Source: Chaenocephalus aceratus (lineage: Eukaryota > Chordata > Actinopteri > Perciformes > Channichthyidae). From it: 64,000 bases of DNA. The translations under genes and the position numbers were made by a program. Each line of letters opens with the position of its first letter. The stretch's first letter is position 1. Location: the NCBI GenBank assembly GCA_023974075.1, contig JAMFTG010000073.1:868001-932000 (forward strand), read 5' to 3'. Below the pieces are notes generated by a model. That model ran no database searches. It saw nothing but the letters and a program-made list of their open reading frames with translations, and had not been told where the DNA came from. Below, in pieces: positions 36,081 to 48,115 of the stretch.

Positions 36081-36552
36081 TGTCGCAGCTCATGTCAACC
36101 TTTCTCTCATCCCGCGATCACAGGCTTCACGAAATCCCCTTGCACATACATCCCTTCATCCCTCCATAACTTCTTCTTCTTCTCTACCTTCAGCAGTCGA
36201 CAGCAATCCAGCTTCTGCTTACCTTCCTCCTCTAACAGCTAACCCCGTAGCAACAGCGTCTCACCCAGTAACCCAAGGGGCCATGCTACATGCTAACCCA
36301 TTAGCCGACTCTTACCCAGTACTTTCTTTCCCAACTGGTCTATCCTTTCCCCCCTCCCTACCCCATCCCTTCTCCAACACCCACATGTTTTTCCTCCCCG
36401 TGCAATCAGCTACACTCTAGCCATAGCAACACCACCCATCCGCTCTCTGTATCTGACATGTCGCAGCTCATGTCAACCTTTCTCTCATCCCTGTGCTCAC
36501 AGTATTCACAAAGATCCCCTTGCATATACATCCCTCCATCTTCTCTACCTTC

Positions 36553-37235
36553 AGTCACCCTCGCAGTGAGCAGACGCTCCGGTCTCTCTCTCTCCGACCC
36601 TCGCACTGAGCAAACGCTCCGGTCTCTCTCTCTCCGACCCTCGCAGTGAGCAGACGCTCCGGTCTCTCTCTCTCCGTCCCTCGCAGTGAGCAGACGCTCC
36701 AGTCTCTCTCTCTCCGACCCTCGCAGTGAGCAGACGCTCCGGTCTCTCTCTCTCCGACCCTCGCAGTGAGCAGACGCTCCGGTCTCTCTCTCTCCGACCC
36801 TCGCAGTGAGCAGACGCTCCGGTCTCTCTCTCTCTCTGACCCTCGCAGCGAGTATACGCTCCGGTCTCTCTCTCTCTGACCCTCGCAGCGAGTAGACGCT
36901 CCGGTCTCTCTCTCTCTGACCCTCGCAGTGAGCAGACGCTCCGGTCTCTCTCTTTGATCCTCGCAGTGAGCAGACGCTCCGGTCTCTCTCTCTCCGACCC
37001 TCGCAGTGCGCAGATGCTCCGGTCTCTCTCTCTCTGAACTTTGCAGTGAGCAGACGCTCCGGTCTCTCTGTCTCTGACCCTCGCAGTGAGCAGAAGCTCC
37101 GGTCTCTCTCTCTCTGACCCTCGCAGTGAGCAGATGCTCAGGTCTCTCTCTCTCCGACCCTCACCGTGAGCAGACGCTCCGGTCTCTCTCTCTCTGACCC
37201 TCGCCGCGAGTAGACGCTCCGGTCTCTCTCTCAGG
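36553..37235. repeat. 40-bp minisatellite, about 17 copies
   Basis: Each unit contains CTCGCAGTGAGCAGACGCTC then CGGTCTCTCTCTCTC. Length differences of 2-4 bp come from the CT run. A long minus-strand open frame rich in ERER and CEG motifs is a by-product of the repeat and is not annotated as a gene. Confidence 0.95.
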
Positions 37236-38861
37236 AAAAATAATACAAATAATAAAATAAACTTCGCTAGCCAAGCTCCGGCTGCATCAAGCAGTTCAAC
37301 CAGGGAAACATACAGGGCGCTCCGGACTCTGAGCGTTACGGAGCGTTCCACACTACAGCTTCAAAAAAAGCTTGGAGCTGGGCGTGTCTGTAGCTTGAGG
37401 ATTTTATTCAAGCAACACGACCAACAACCAATCACATGAATCTCCCGCCCCCGACATACAAAGCAAAAAACCCCGGGGATGTTATGGGAGCAATATATAT
37501 ATAAACTCCCCAAACAGGCGAAAAACCCTACCAGTTTTCACCCACTGTCTCTGCCACCTCGCTCCATGCCTGGTTCCTCCGGTTTGTATCCCGGTAGGTG
37601 AAGAGGGTCTGGTCATACAAAAACCGGTGATGTTGCTACAGCGATAATTAGTTTCTCCTCCAACTTTTTTTGAAATATAGAAATTGAACGGCGGGATATC
37701 TCTCCCAGCTTAGGACGGGGTTTGATTGGATACGGCTTGAGCTGTCAGATTTTCCGAAATGGGATTTGATTGGCTGGCGCTGGCTACTCCAGCGTCTCCG
37801 GCGGAGACGGACCGCTATGCTACCCACAATTCAGTTCGGCGAAAAGCGAGGCAACGTGACGTCACCCAATTGAAAGTGAATGGCAGATTGGAGGTTGTCG
37901 GCGCTGTCGACGCTGTCGACGGGGCCGTTACTGCCGCATTTCCGCAGCACGCGCATCCCTCTCTCGACAATTATGCGGAGCCCCCTCCCACCCGGCCTTA
38001 GCATGCTTAGTCAGCTCTCCACCATCTCAAACACCTCACTCACTTTCCTCTCCATCACGCAACGCCTCAGACTTTAATAAACTTCTCATTTTTAAAGAAC
38101 CTCTTTATGTGTTTTTGTGTGTTTGAAGTAAGCAAAGCCACTGTTCCCCGAGTCAACTTACAACGTTGGATTATGAGACTGTAGTAAGTATTTAACAGTG
38201 CTATTATATTATATTATTATTACACATGGTATGTTTTTATTCTCCTTATATATTCCATTACAGCAGCACAAATAGCGGCTCTTCGTATTGACAAATATGT
38301 ATTGAAACGTGTTGCTGCACAGGTCACCTTTAGCTCTCTTAAGAGATGGTTGATGTCATTTGTGTACTTCATTATAGCCAAGTACTTGTACTGTACTTAC
38401 AGTAAACAGAAGAGGGTATCATGAGTATTTTCTGCTGTTTTATACTATATTTGAGTTTGTTTGTCTGAACACCTTGTTTCAGGGCACGATTTAACAATAG
38501 GTTATATATACAGTATAAAACACCACGTACTGTCCGCCCTCCCATGCCACCCTGGCATGACCTCTTGCCCCCCCTTTGCCACTCCATGTAAAATGTTCTA
38601 GAACCGCCACTGAAGGGAATACAGTTTACTCCCCAAGCCTGTACTTTATGCACCAAACACTTTTTGGTGCATAATGAATAATGTTGTACTCTTGTATTTA
38701 CTGTACTCAATGGATTAAACTAGAAATGAAAATGTTGTGTGATAAAACTTCTTAACTTTGAAAATGATCTCCGGTCCTCTCCCTTGGGTTTTGTCCTGTG
38801 TTTTTGAGACTCCCCTGACGGTCACCTGATTCATACTTATAATTTGTTCTATTCATTTCAA
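37236..38861. other. No gene recognised
   Basis: Bases 37330-37990 are GC-richer with a TATATATATAAA box near 37493 and GTCGACGCTGTCGACGG near 37905, possibly a promoter-like part of a transposon, but no paired ends were found. Bases 38000-38860 are AT-rich with no motif or paralogue noticed. Confidence 0.3.
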
Positions 38862-39095
38862 ACCTTTATTTAACCAGATTGGTCCCATTGAGATCATATA
38901 TCTATTTTTCAAGGGAGACCTGCAGCAAATAGGTTCCACATGAAACAATAAAGGACATCATACATTATATTTACATAGTTATCGACATTTACATGTGCCC
39001 ATAGTATCAAAGAGCATTTCATTTAGCCTAGCTTTAAAAACATGCAGAGGAATGAGATTGCTCAGTTTCAATTCTTGCTGAAGATTGTTCCAAGC

Positions 39096-41857
39096 CAACA
39101 CACTCTCACTCCCTAAGCGTCCAATAGCGACGTTTGTTCAGTGTCCGTGGCGTCCAATTGTGACGCTCCTAGGCTCCTTCAGCATCATAAAGGGACGCAA
39201 ATAGCTTTCAACTGATTGCAATGTATTCCCATCTGCGTCGGGATTTGACGCTCATGGAAGCACGGCATTCGTTTATGCCGGCTGCCGTTAAAGGCAATGT
39301 GAGCATCCATTCCCATTGGATAACGGAGAATTTTACACCCGGAAGTAAGTACTCCTCTTACTGTCGATTGATTTTACAGTGATATCTGCACTACTCATCG
39401 ACTAAAAAACACCAGATTATCCTTGTTAATTACACAACATTGATTGGTTTAAATTGTGTGCAATGCTTTTGTATTTTTCCCCTTCGATTCGGAGAAACAA
39501 ATATGTTTTCTGAGTAAAGGATGGCAGAAGACACTACACTACCCAGAATCCCCAGCTATCATTTGGCCTACACCATGTGCTCTGTTTGACAAACCCCATT
39601 TTTTCACCATTCATTCCGATGGCTGGCTGTCTATGTCACGTGATCTTCAAATTTCTCCCTGCAGAAAAAGAAAACATGGCCGAAATTCGTTTTATTCTCG
39701 GTAGAAAATGCCTATTTTAAAGTTAGTTTGGCCATTAAAATGCGTTTTGATGTCATTTGATGCGAGAAATATGAGTTGTTATTTCAGATTATGTGTGCAG
39801 TGGATGTACATGATCTTTAGTTTGCTAGTTATTACGAAGATTACTTCAGGAAATCGCGACGTTTTCATTGTTACCAAGGTGGTTGCTAGGGACGCTGCTA
39901 TCGATAGTATTTCTGTTTTGTTGTGTAACTGTTTAATGGTGTTATCTTTATTGCTACCCCCTTCCCCGTCAATGTATAGTGTTGGTCCACAGCCTAAACA
40001 TATTAGTTTAACAAATCCGCATCTAAAGATAGCCTACGTTATTTCCCCCCTGTGCAATTCCAGTCTCACATCTCAGAGCACATCGTCATTAACAAATACC
40101 GGAAACAGACCAAATAATAATAATCCTTATTCCGAGTGTGCTTGCTTTTCTCTTTGAAAGTCATCACATAACGGCATTGTAATACACGGTTTCGGCTGCA
40201 TTACATATTACATATCTGCCGTAGTTCTGTATTATAGAGCCCTGATGAGAAGACAAACATGAGGAACTGAAAACGTGACGTGGATCATAAATATATCAGC
40301 CATTAAACAACATCTTACATTTCTTTTCACACAATACGTCTCCTTGCAGTATCAACACTAATTTGGCTCACTTTTATATTTGATCCAATTGGTAGATAGG
40401 CTGTATTTACACCATAAAGGTGCACAGCTGATATAAAGGGACCACCTGGTGGTTAAAGCATGTTATTGAATTTCAATTTTTATTATTAGATATTAATACG
40501 ATCCCTATAAAGTATATTCATTACTCGTTATTCTCTACTAATTGTTAATTAAAGACTGTATGTAATGACTATTTTGCACATCCCTTTCAAGATTTCAAGA
40601 TGTTCTAAGGTTTATTGACATATCATATAGGCCTACACAACTGTGGTGTAGTTCTGCACTGAATGAAAAACTTGGGTTGCAGGTTCCTCAATAGTGCATT
40701 ACAAGACATCTATCAATATTTGTGCATACCTCCAGCAATGTTAACTATGTTGAAGCACTTATTTTAACTGATATTATACATAATGTATTATACTCTTATA
40801 AGATGTATGTAGATATTTCATCTCCGGCCTTGTCAGTATTGAACAATCAATAAATAAAGAACACATAATTGTTGAATATAAAACACAGAATTTATGTGAT
40901 TATACTAAATGATTTTCAAATAAACACAACTGCATATTTAACTGTTACACATGCTGATGTAACGCAAATGTTCCAACTTGGGATCAATAAAGCATATCTT
41001 ATCTTAAGCTGATCGATGGCTACTGCCATATTTGCAAAATGTGCCTCTGAACCTTGACAAGTGCATGTGTCAGGCTTATCAATTAATGTAATGTAATGTT
41101 ATCACAGGGGTCACACACATAAGACCAGCTGTTAAATAAAGCTCTTCTGACCTTAGCTGGCATGTGGGTATATATATTAATACTGCCCATAATGGGCACA
41201 AGCAATTTTCACCCATTTATTAATTATATGTTTTAAATGTGAGTGTTTCCTGTCCCCTAACCTCCAGGGATGTACACAGTTTAATACTGGCAACTTCTTA
41301 TTATGGGAAATACGAAAACGTCTTTTAAAACTACAACTCCCAGTAGAGACGTGCCATAGAGAACATGTTGCGAAACAGAATAGCCAGCATGTGTAGTTCT
41401 GGGGACGGGGTGGGGGAGGGGGGACGCGGTGGACCCGTTCAAATCCAGTTTTGGACAGTCTGCCGTGGTTCCATCCCATTTCAAGTGCTGTTCGAGAATC
41501 GGCTTAACCCTCGGAGCACACTCTCCAATCACAGAGCTTGAGGACTATCACTGGGTTTGTCAAACAGAGCACATGGTGTAGTCCAAACGATAGCTGGGGA
41601 TTCTGGGTAGTGTAGTGTCTTCTGCCATCCTTACTCCTGGGAATGGACGCTCACATTACCTTTAAGGGCAGCCGACATAAACGAATGCCGTGCTTCCATG
41701 AGCGTCAAATCCCGACGCAGATGGGAATACATTGCAATCAGTTGAAAGCTATTTGCGTCCCTTTATGACGCTGAAGGAGCCTAGGAGCGTCACAATTGGA
41801 CGCCACGGACACTGACCAAACGTCGCTATTGGATGCTTAGGGAGTGAGAGTGTGTTG
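39096..41857. mobile_element. 2.76-kb transposon with long inverted repeats, inside the LINE
   Basis: Both ends read CAACACACTCTCACTCCCTA inward. The arms are more than 95% identical for about 230 bp and resume with GGATGGCAGAAGACACTACA, giving over 300 bp of inverted repeat. The left arm holds an extra ~190 bp (39323-39512) that the right arm lacks. TCCAAGC flanks both sides (39089-39095, 41858-41864), and its removal restores the LINE frame. The interior is AT-rich and without a transposase; an open frame at 39708-40157 shows no domain. A 7-8 bp duplication would fit hAT-like or related families. Confidence 0.8.
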
Positions 41858-42417
41858 TCCAAGCAAGTGGAGCTGCGCACATAAAAGCTGTCTTACCTAA
41901 GACAGTCCTTGCTCTTGGCACATGTAACAATACTACATCATACGATCTCAGACAATAGCTGCTTGCAACTGTCTGTGTTATCAGAGAGCAGATATAATAC
42001 GGGAGTTTACCAAAAGTAGCAGGACTGCACCCTTGGGATGGACGAAAGGGCCATATTATGGAGCCGTCGTACACTGCTGCCGGAGCCTCCGTTAACTCCC
42101 GTTTTACACACGCCCCTCCAAGTTTGTAAAATCTACGGACCCCGCGAGGTCTCGCCGGGGTCCCAGCGCTACCGGGGGTCGCGACCTCTACCCCTCGACC
42201 CGATGTTAGGCGCCCGTTACCGTATTTATGCCATATATTGCCTTGCCGTACTCTGTTCCGCCTCGGACCACCAGGTGGCGCTGTCGGGCATGGCAGCAAC
42301 TCAATATGGGTCCACTTATCCAATATTTTTATGTATTTAAATATACATAATGTTGTGGGGGGGGGGGGTGGCCGACAACTCAATATGTGGGTCCCACTTA
42401 CCGAATATTTGTAATGT

Positions 42418-42419
<2 letters not shown>

Positions 42420-42474
<55 letters not shown>
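42420..42474. repeat. 55-base G homopolymer
   Basis: An unbroken G run, preceded at 42357-42368 by a shorter one. Such a length is unusual in vertebrate DNA and may partly be an assembly or basecalling effect. It falls exactly where the related arrays at 47500-48110 have C runs of 7-14. Confidence 0.9.
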
Positions 42475-42475
<1 letters not shown>

Positions 42476-42489
42476 GTTCCGATATAGTG

Positions 42490-43320
42490 AGTAGTGGACT
42501 GCACACGGTCCTCTGTACACTATATGGTCCTGCTGTACACTGGGCTTGATATATGGGTAAGTGGATTGCATTTGGTCCTGCGTTACACTATATGGTCCTG
42601 CTGTACACTCGCTACCTTAGCAAGAAACTGTCTTTTTTTACCCTCATCTCTGCCTTACACATCCTCCCACACTTGAGCATCCTCAATCAGACTAAACCCC
42701 TCCATGCACACCCACCAGAACCAGAACCTCATTGCCTCATGCTCTCCGTTCAGCACCACAGAGAGTGCCTCCCTGCTCCTGCTGCTGCTTCTGCACACCT
42801 GTGCTTCTGCTGGTGACTCTCTGCACGTGGCTATCCTGGGCACCCTGAGGTGTTGAGGGGTCGGTGGGGCCCACGCCCACGGCCGACAAAAGCTTGGATC
42901 AAGGGCTGACTTTCAATAGATCGCAGCGAAGGAGCTGCTCTGCTACGTAACGAAACCCCGACCCAGAATAGGTCGCAAGTGATTTAGCACCAGGTTCTCC
43001 CACAAATATGAGGTGGTCAACATGGTCCTGGCTGTACACTCAATAACTTAGCATGAACTGGCTTTGATATATGAATACATAAGTGGGCTTGCATATGTCC
43101 TGATTTACACTATATGGTCCTGCTGTACACTCAATAACTTAGCAAGAACTGTCTTTTTTTACCTAATCTGCCTTACATATCCTCCCACACTTGAGCACTC
43201 CTCAATCAGACTAAACCCCTCCATGCACACCACCAGAACCAGAACCTCATGCCTCATGCTCTCCGTTCAGCACCACGGAGAGTGCCTCCCTGCTCCTGCG
43301 CTGCTTCTGCACACCAAAGT
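42490..43320. repeat. Tandem duplication of about 300 bp (42510-42800 and 43025-43315)
   Basis: Both copies contain ACACTATATGGTCCTGCTGT, CTTAGCAAGAA, TCCTCCCACACTTGAGCA and CACCAGAACCAGAACCTCA, and differ by several one-base indels. One frame reads as a Leu-rich signal-peptide-like stretch (about 42765-42825), but it closes within 15 codons and is not conserved in the second copy, so no gene is called. Confidence 0.75.
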
Positions 43321-43375
43321 TATCTATATATACGGGGATTGGGGCGATGTCCCACATATGTAAGCCCACATCTCA

Positions 43376-44090
43376 ATATTATTAATAATTCCAAATAATA
43401 ATAATTATAGTTTTTATAACTATTAAATATGCAAAAATAAATTCAAGGAACTCAAGATTTGATGCCAAGGAGCGACTCTCTATCCATTGCTCCACAAGTG
43501 GCGCTAAAAGCTTATTGAACAAAAGTATCATATATGACTCCACTATGGCATAAAAAGACATTTCTCTATTGTTTTGGCGAATCAACCTTGGACACAAAAA
43601 CATCAAATCACATCTACAAAATCAATACGAAGCTAATGAAACCACTTTCGACTCCTAGCGTGTTACAAGTTTGAAAAACGTAGCAATGGTCCGTCATTGT
43701 ACATTTTACTGGGTAGAAAACAAAGCTAAAATGTCTCGTTACTCTATTGACGAATCAGTATAAACCCACCCGAACGGGTAGGTCAAAATAGAATTATTAT
43801 AATATATTATAGATCTTATAATCTATTATACTATATCTATTATGTCTTTTATGCCATAGTGGAGTCTATATATGATACTTTTGTTCAATAAGCTTTTAGC
43901 GCTACTTGTAGGGCAATGGATAGAGAGTCGCTCCTTGGAGTGAGACAGCGGGGTTCCCGGCCTTGGCATCAAATCTTGAGTTCCTTGAATTTATTTTTAT
44001 ATTTGACCCAAGTCAATATGGGTGCATATTTAATAGTTATAAAAACTATAATTATTATTATTTTGGAATTATTAATAATATTGAGATGTA
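43376..44090. repeat. Imperfect inverted repeat (two ~200-bp arms) with tRNA-like cores
   Basis: The arm at 43376-43560 is the reverse of 43845-44085 (for example GTCTTTTATGCCATAGTGGA and AGCGCTACTTGTAGGGCAAT on the right arm). The right arm has a further GAGTGAGACAGCGGGGTTCC segment absent on the left. AGGGCAATGGATAGAG resembles a Pol III A box and GGGGTTCCCGGCC a degenerate B box, so the arms contain a tRNA-derived sequence. RNA from this region would fold into a long hairpin. Confidence 0.65.
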
Positions 44091-44326
44091 TATTATATAT
44101 ATATATTGTGGTGCACTTTTTTTTTTTATTCAAATATTGCTATATCTGCAATCAAAGTCAGTCCCTCCCAGTACTGGGTACTAGTTAATTCCACTATCCC
44201 CACTATATTTAAAAAATAAGTCATATATAAAAAAATTATTTAATAAAGTCTGAGTTAACTTTTTTGAGATCCATAGAAAAGGGGTGAAAATGGAAAAAAG
44301 TGTCCGAAAATAGTGTCCCGTAAGGC

Positions 44327-44862
44327 GGGTAGAGTCCCTGACAACTGCCCCTACCTTCCTCCAGAGTCGGAAAAAGTCTAAGTCAACTTTTGGAAGAACC
44401 ATAGAAAAGGGGTGAAAATGGAAAAAATGTATCCCAAAATAGTGCCTCATATCCGGGTAGAGTCCCCTGACAACTGCCCCTACCTTCCTCCAGAGTCGGA
44501 AAAAGTCTAAGTCAACTTTTGGAAGAACCATAGAAAAGGGGTGAAAATGGAAAAAATGTATCCCAAAATAGTGCCTCATATCCGGGTAGAGTCCCCTGAC
44601 AACTGCCCCTACCTTCCTCCAGAGTCGGAAAAAGTCTAAGTCAACTTTTGGAAGAACCATAGAAAAGGGGTGAAAATGGAAAAAATGTATCCCAAAATAG
44701 TGCCTCATATCCGGGTAGAGTCCCCTGACAACTGCCCCTACCTTCCTCCAGAGTCGGAAAAAGTCTAAGTCAACTTTTGGAAGAACCATAGAAAAGGGGT
44801 GAAAATGGAAAAAATGTATCCCAAAATAGTGCCTCATATCCGGGTAGAGTCCCCTGACAACC
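44327..44862. repeat. 129-bp tandem repeat, about 4 copies
   Basis: The landmark ATAGAAAAGGGGTGAAAATG recurs at 44401, 44530, 44659 and 44788, exactly 129 bases apart, and the central copies are almost identical. Because 129 is a multiple of three, a minus-strand frame stays open across the array with a 43-residue repeat. I treat that as a consequence of the repeat length. Confidence 0.95.
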
Positions 44863-44983
44863 AGTTCAAACCATACTGGGGGGTCTCCAGGGAAAACATG
44901 TACCGGGGCCAGAGTGCACATGGAGCGGGGAGACATTCCTCCATGAAGTGAGGCAGCCGTTTTTCTTCTCAGTCCTTTCAAAA

Positions 44984-45780
44984 ACCGACTTCCGGTTTCC
45001 GATTTCGTGCAGGACAGTAGTCTTTCACACCATCAAAATGGACAAACGATATCTCGAATGACATCTACAGACCAAGACGAAGCTAACCGAAGTACTCCCA
45101 GACTTCTAGCGTGTGAAAAACGTGTGCAAAGTATCCCCAAACGGACCATGTCTGTGATGCTAGCTTTGCTGCTAGCGGTTAGCATTTTCAATGGAAAAAT
45201 ACATTGAAATGGTTGCCGTTAGCTTAGTGACTAGCGGTTAGCATAATATTAAACCGACTTCCGGTTTCCGATTTCGTGCAGACAGTAGTCTTTCACACCA
45301 TCAAAATGGACAAACGATATCTCGAATGACATCTACAGACCAAGACGAAGCTAACCGAAGTACTCCCAGACTTCTAGCGTGTGAAAAACGTGTGCAAAGT
45401 ATCCCCAAACGGACCATGTCTGTGATGCTAGCTTTGCTGCTAGCGGTTAGCATTTTCAATGGAAAAATACATTGAAATGGTTGCCGTTAGCTTAGTGACT
45501 AGCGGTTAGCATAATATTAAACCGACTTCCGGTTTCCGATTTCGTGCAGACAGTAGTCTTTCACACCATCAAAATGGACAAACGATATCTTGAATGACAT
45601 CTACAGACCAAGACGAAGCTAACCGAAGTACTCCCAGACTTCTAGCGTGTGAAAAACGTGTGCAAAGTATCCCCAAACGGACCATGTCTGTGATGCTAGC
45701 TTTGCTGCTAGCATTTTCAATGGAAAAATACATTGAAATGGTTGCCGTTAGCTTAGCGACTAGCGGTTAGCATAATATTA
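44984..45780. repeat. 268-bp tandem repeat, three copies
   Basis: ACCGACTTCCGGTTTCCGAT starts units at 44984, 45253 and 45521. The units are more than 97% identical apart from a 10-base loss in the third. Each contains GCTAGC/GTTAGC phrases and ends TTAGCATAATATTA. A + frame within the first unit is incidental. Confidence 0.95.
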
Positions 45781-45894
45781 GTATTTCACACATTCCACTG
45801 TTCACCCTGACATAAATTATAATGTAACCCATTATCCCTCTCTTAATAAAAGTATCCCTCTCGCAATTCAACTAATTTTAAATAATTTTAATAA

Positions 45895-45985
45895 AGGTCT
45901 CACGCGGGTAGCGAACCGGGGTCGCCCACACCAAGGGGGGAGGACTATTCCATTGCACCAAACGTGGCGCTGAATTTTATTGAAC
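45895..45985 (-). ncRNA. tRNA-derived sequence (SINE-head or tRNA pseudogene)
   Basis: On the minus strand: GCGCCACGTTTGGTGCAATG, then a short anticodon-arm-like region, then GACCCCGGTTCGCTACCC and GCGTG. TGGTGCAATGG fits a Pol III A box and GGTTCGCTACC a B box, 40-50 bases apart as in tRNA. The upstream phrase TACTTTTGTTCAATAA is shared with the tRNA-like core at 43880-43960, so it is a repeated SINE-type unit rather than a working tRNA gene. No clear cloverleaf or CCA end was confirmed. Confidence 0.5.
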
Positions 45986-46090
45986 AAAAGTATTATATAT
46001 AGACTAATAACAGCCCTTTTATAAATGCATTTGGACAATTGCTCGTCATCTCATTACATTTACATGGATATAAGCCCTGTTCTGGGTGGC

Positions 46091-47470
46091 TTACAGTTTA
46101 CATACTTCAGCATCCTGATCTGGGCCTTATTTAGAGGCCCCCTGTGAAAAAATTATCTCTTTAGCCCTTTTCAAAGTACTTTAAACACTCAAGGAGCACT
46201 GCGGCTTCTCAGAAGGCCTTAATGGAAGGTTTTGTTACATTTTAAGCCGTAACCTTTGACATTTAGTCGCACCAGAGGCATCCATTTGCATCTGCTCTCC
46301 GAGACGGTTAAAATGACATCAAGCTCAAAGCGGTCAGACCTTCCTTTGTGCTGTAAAGGGCACCGTACGGCATGAAAGCGTGACCTCTGACCTTTGGAGC
46401 TTTGTTACATTTCAAGCCGTAACCTTTGACATTAGGAGCAGCGGAGGCATCAATCTGCATGTACTCTTCGAGCCGGTTCTAATGAGAGCAAGCTCCAAGC
46501 GGTCGGACCTTCCTTTGCGCCGTCGAGAGTACTGTCGGCATTGCGAATGTGACCTCTGACCTCGGTTTTGACCTTGTCCGAGGTCGCAGGGTCCCCATAT
46601 TTTGCAAGCGGGTTCCACACAAGTGCAACAACACACTCTGGGAGTTTCGGAGCGCCAACCATATTTTTTAAATTTTTTAAATGTTCTTCCCATCTGCCAA
46701 CACAAGCCTGTCATATGCTAAGCTCCAGACAGCATTTGGTGAGAAAGTTTGACATTTTATTGAAAAAAGTTCTGGGTGGGTTACAGTTTACATACTTCAG
46801 AATCCTGATCTGGGCCTTATTTAGAGGCCCCCTGTGAAAAAATTATCTCTTTAGCCCTTTTCAAAGTACTTTAAACACTCAAGGAGCACTGCGGCTTCTC
46901 AAAAGGCCTTAACGGAAGGTTTTGTTACATTTTAAGCCGTAACCTTTGACATTTAGTCGCACCAGAGGCACCCATTTGCATCTGCTCTCCGAGACGGTTA
47001 AAATGACATCAAGCTCAAAGCGGTCAGACCTTCCTTTGTGCTGTAAAGGGCACCGTACGGCATGAAAGCGTGACCTTTGGAGCTTTGTTACATTTCAAGC
47101 CGTAACCTTTGACATTAGGAGCACCGGAGGCATCAATCTGCATGTACTCTTCGAGCCGGTTCTAATGAGAGCAAGTTCAAAGCGGTCGGACCTTCCTTTG
47201 CGCCGTCGAGAGTACTGTCGGCATTGCGAATGTGACCTCTGACCTCGGTTTTGACCTTGTCCGAGGTCGCAGGGTCCCCATATTTTGAAAGCGGGTTCCG
47301 CACAAGCTAAACAACACACTCTCAAAGGCTCGGAGCGCCAAGCACATTTTTGGAATTTTTTTCAATTTGCTCATTCTTCTCCAGCACTAGCCTCTCAGAC
47401 TATTCACGTAAATCAGAATTATGTGAGAAATTTTAAATGTTATTGAAAAAAAAATTATGGGTGAGTTTAA
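46091..47470. repeat. 690-bp tandem duplication
   Basis: TTACAGTTTACATACTTCAG occurs at 46091 and 46781, with the whole unit repeated at high identity and the start of a third unit at about 47465 (TTTCCATACTTCAG). Within each unit GCCGTAACCTTTGACATT occurs twice, so the unit is itself an older duplication. The + and - frames inside are not supported as genes. Confidence 0.9.
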
Positions 47471-47494
47471 GTTTCCATACTTCAGATTCCCAGA

Positions 47495-48115
47495 CACCCC
47501 CCCCCCCCCCCCATAAGTACATGGTAAAAATATTTGGTAAGTGGGACCCATATTGGGTTGTCGTACACCCCCCCCCCACACACCATTACAAATATTTGGT
47601 AAGTGGGACCCATATTGGGTTGTCGTACACCCCCCCACACACCATTACAAGTATTTGGTAAGTGGGACCCATATTGGATTGTCGTACACCCCTCCCCCAC
47701 ACACCATTACAAATATTTGGTAAGTGGGACCCATATTGGGTTGTCATACACCCCCCCCACACACCATTACAAATATTTGGTAAGTGGGACCCATATTGGG
47801 TTGTCGTACACCCCCCCACACACCATTACAAATATTTGGTAAGTGGGACCCATATTGGGTTGTCGTACACCCCCCCCCCCCCCACACCATTACAAATATT
47901 TGGTAAGTGGGACCCATATTGGGTTGTCGTACACCCCCCCCCCCACACACCATTACAAATATTTGGTAAGTGGGACCCATATTGGGTTGTCGTACACCCC
48001 CCCCCACACACCATTACAAATATTTGGTAAGTGGGACCCATATTGGGTTGTCGTACACCCCCCCCCCCCCCCCCACACACCATTACAAATATTTCGTAAG
48101 TGGGACCCATATTGA
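47495..48115. repeat. Minisatellite of about 60-bp units, ten copies
   Basis: Each unit reads CATTACAAATATTTGGTAAG then GGGACCCATATTGGGTTGTC and GTACACC followed by a C run of 7-14. Diverged units continue to about 48215, and two lie in reverse at 42295-42420. Pro-rich and Gly-rich frames on the two strands are artefacts. Confidence 0.95.

Noticed and set aside
36551..37351. 266-codon minus-strand open frame with ERER/CEG repeats
   Set aside because: It follows the 40-bp minisatellite unit by unit; no domain, and its composition is set by the repeat.
39708..40157. 149-codon + frame inside the long-inverted-repeat element
   Set aside because: No motif, AT-rich composition and no conserved neighbours; probably chance.
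42740..42850. Signal-peptide-like Leu-rich frame
   Set aside because: It closes soon after the hydrophobic run, and the duplicate at 43265-43320 shifts frame, so it is not a conserved coding sequence.
47495..48115. CRISPR-like look of regularly spaced repeats
   Set aside because: Eukaryotic minisatellite: the whole unit repeats without unique spacers.
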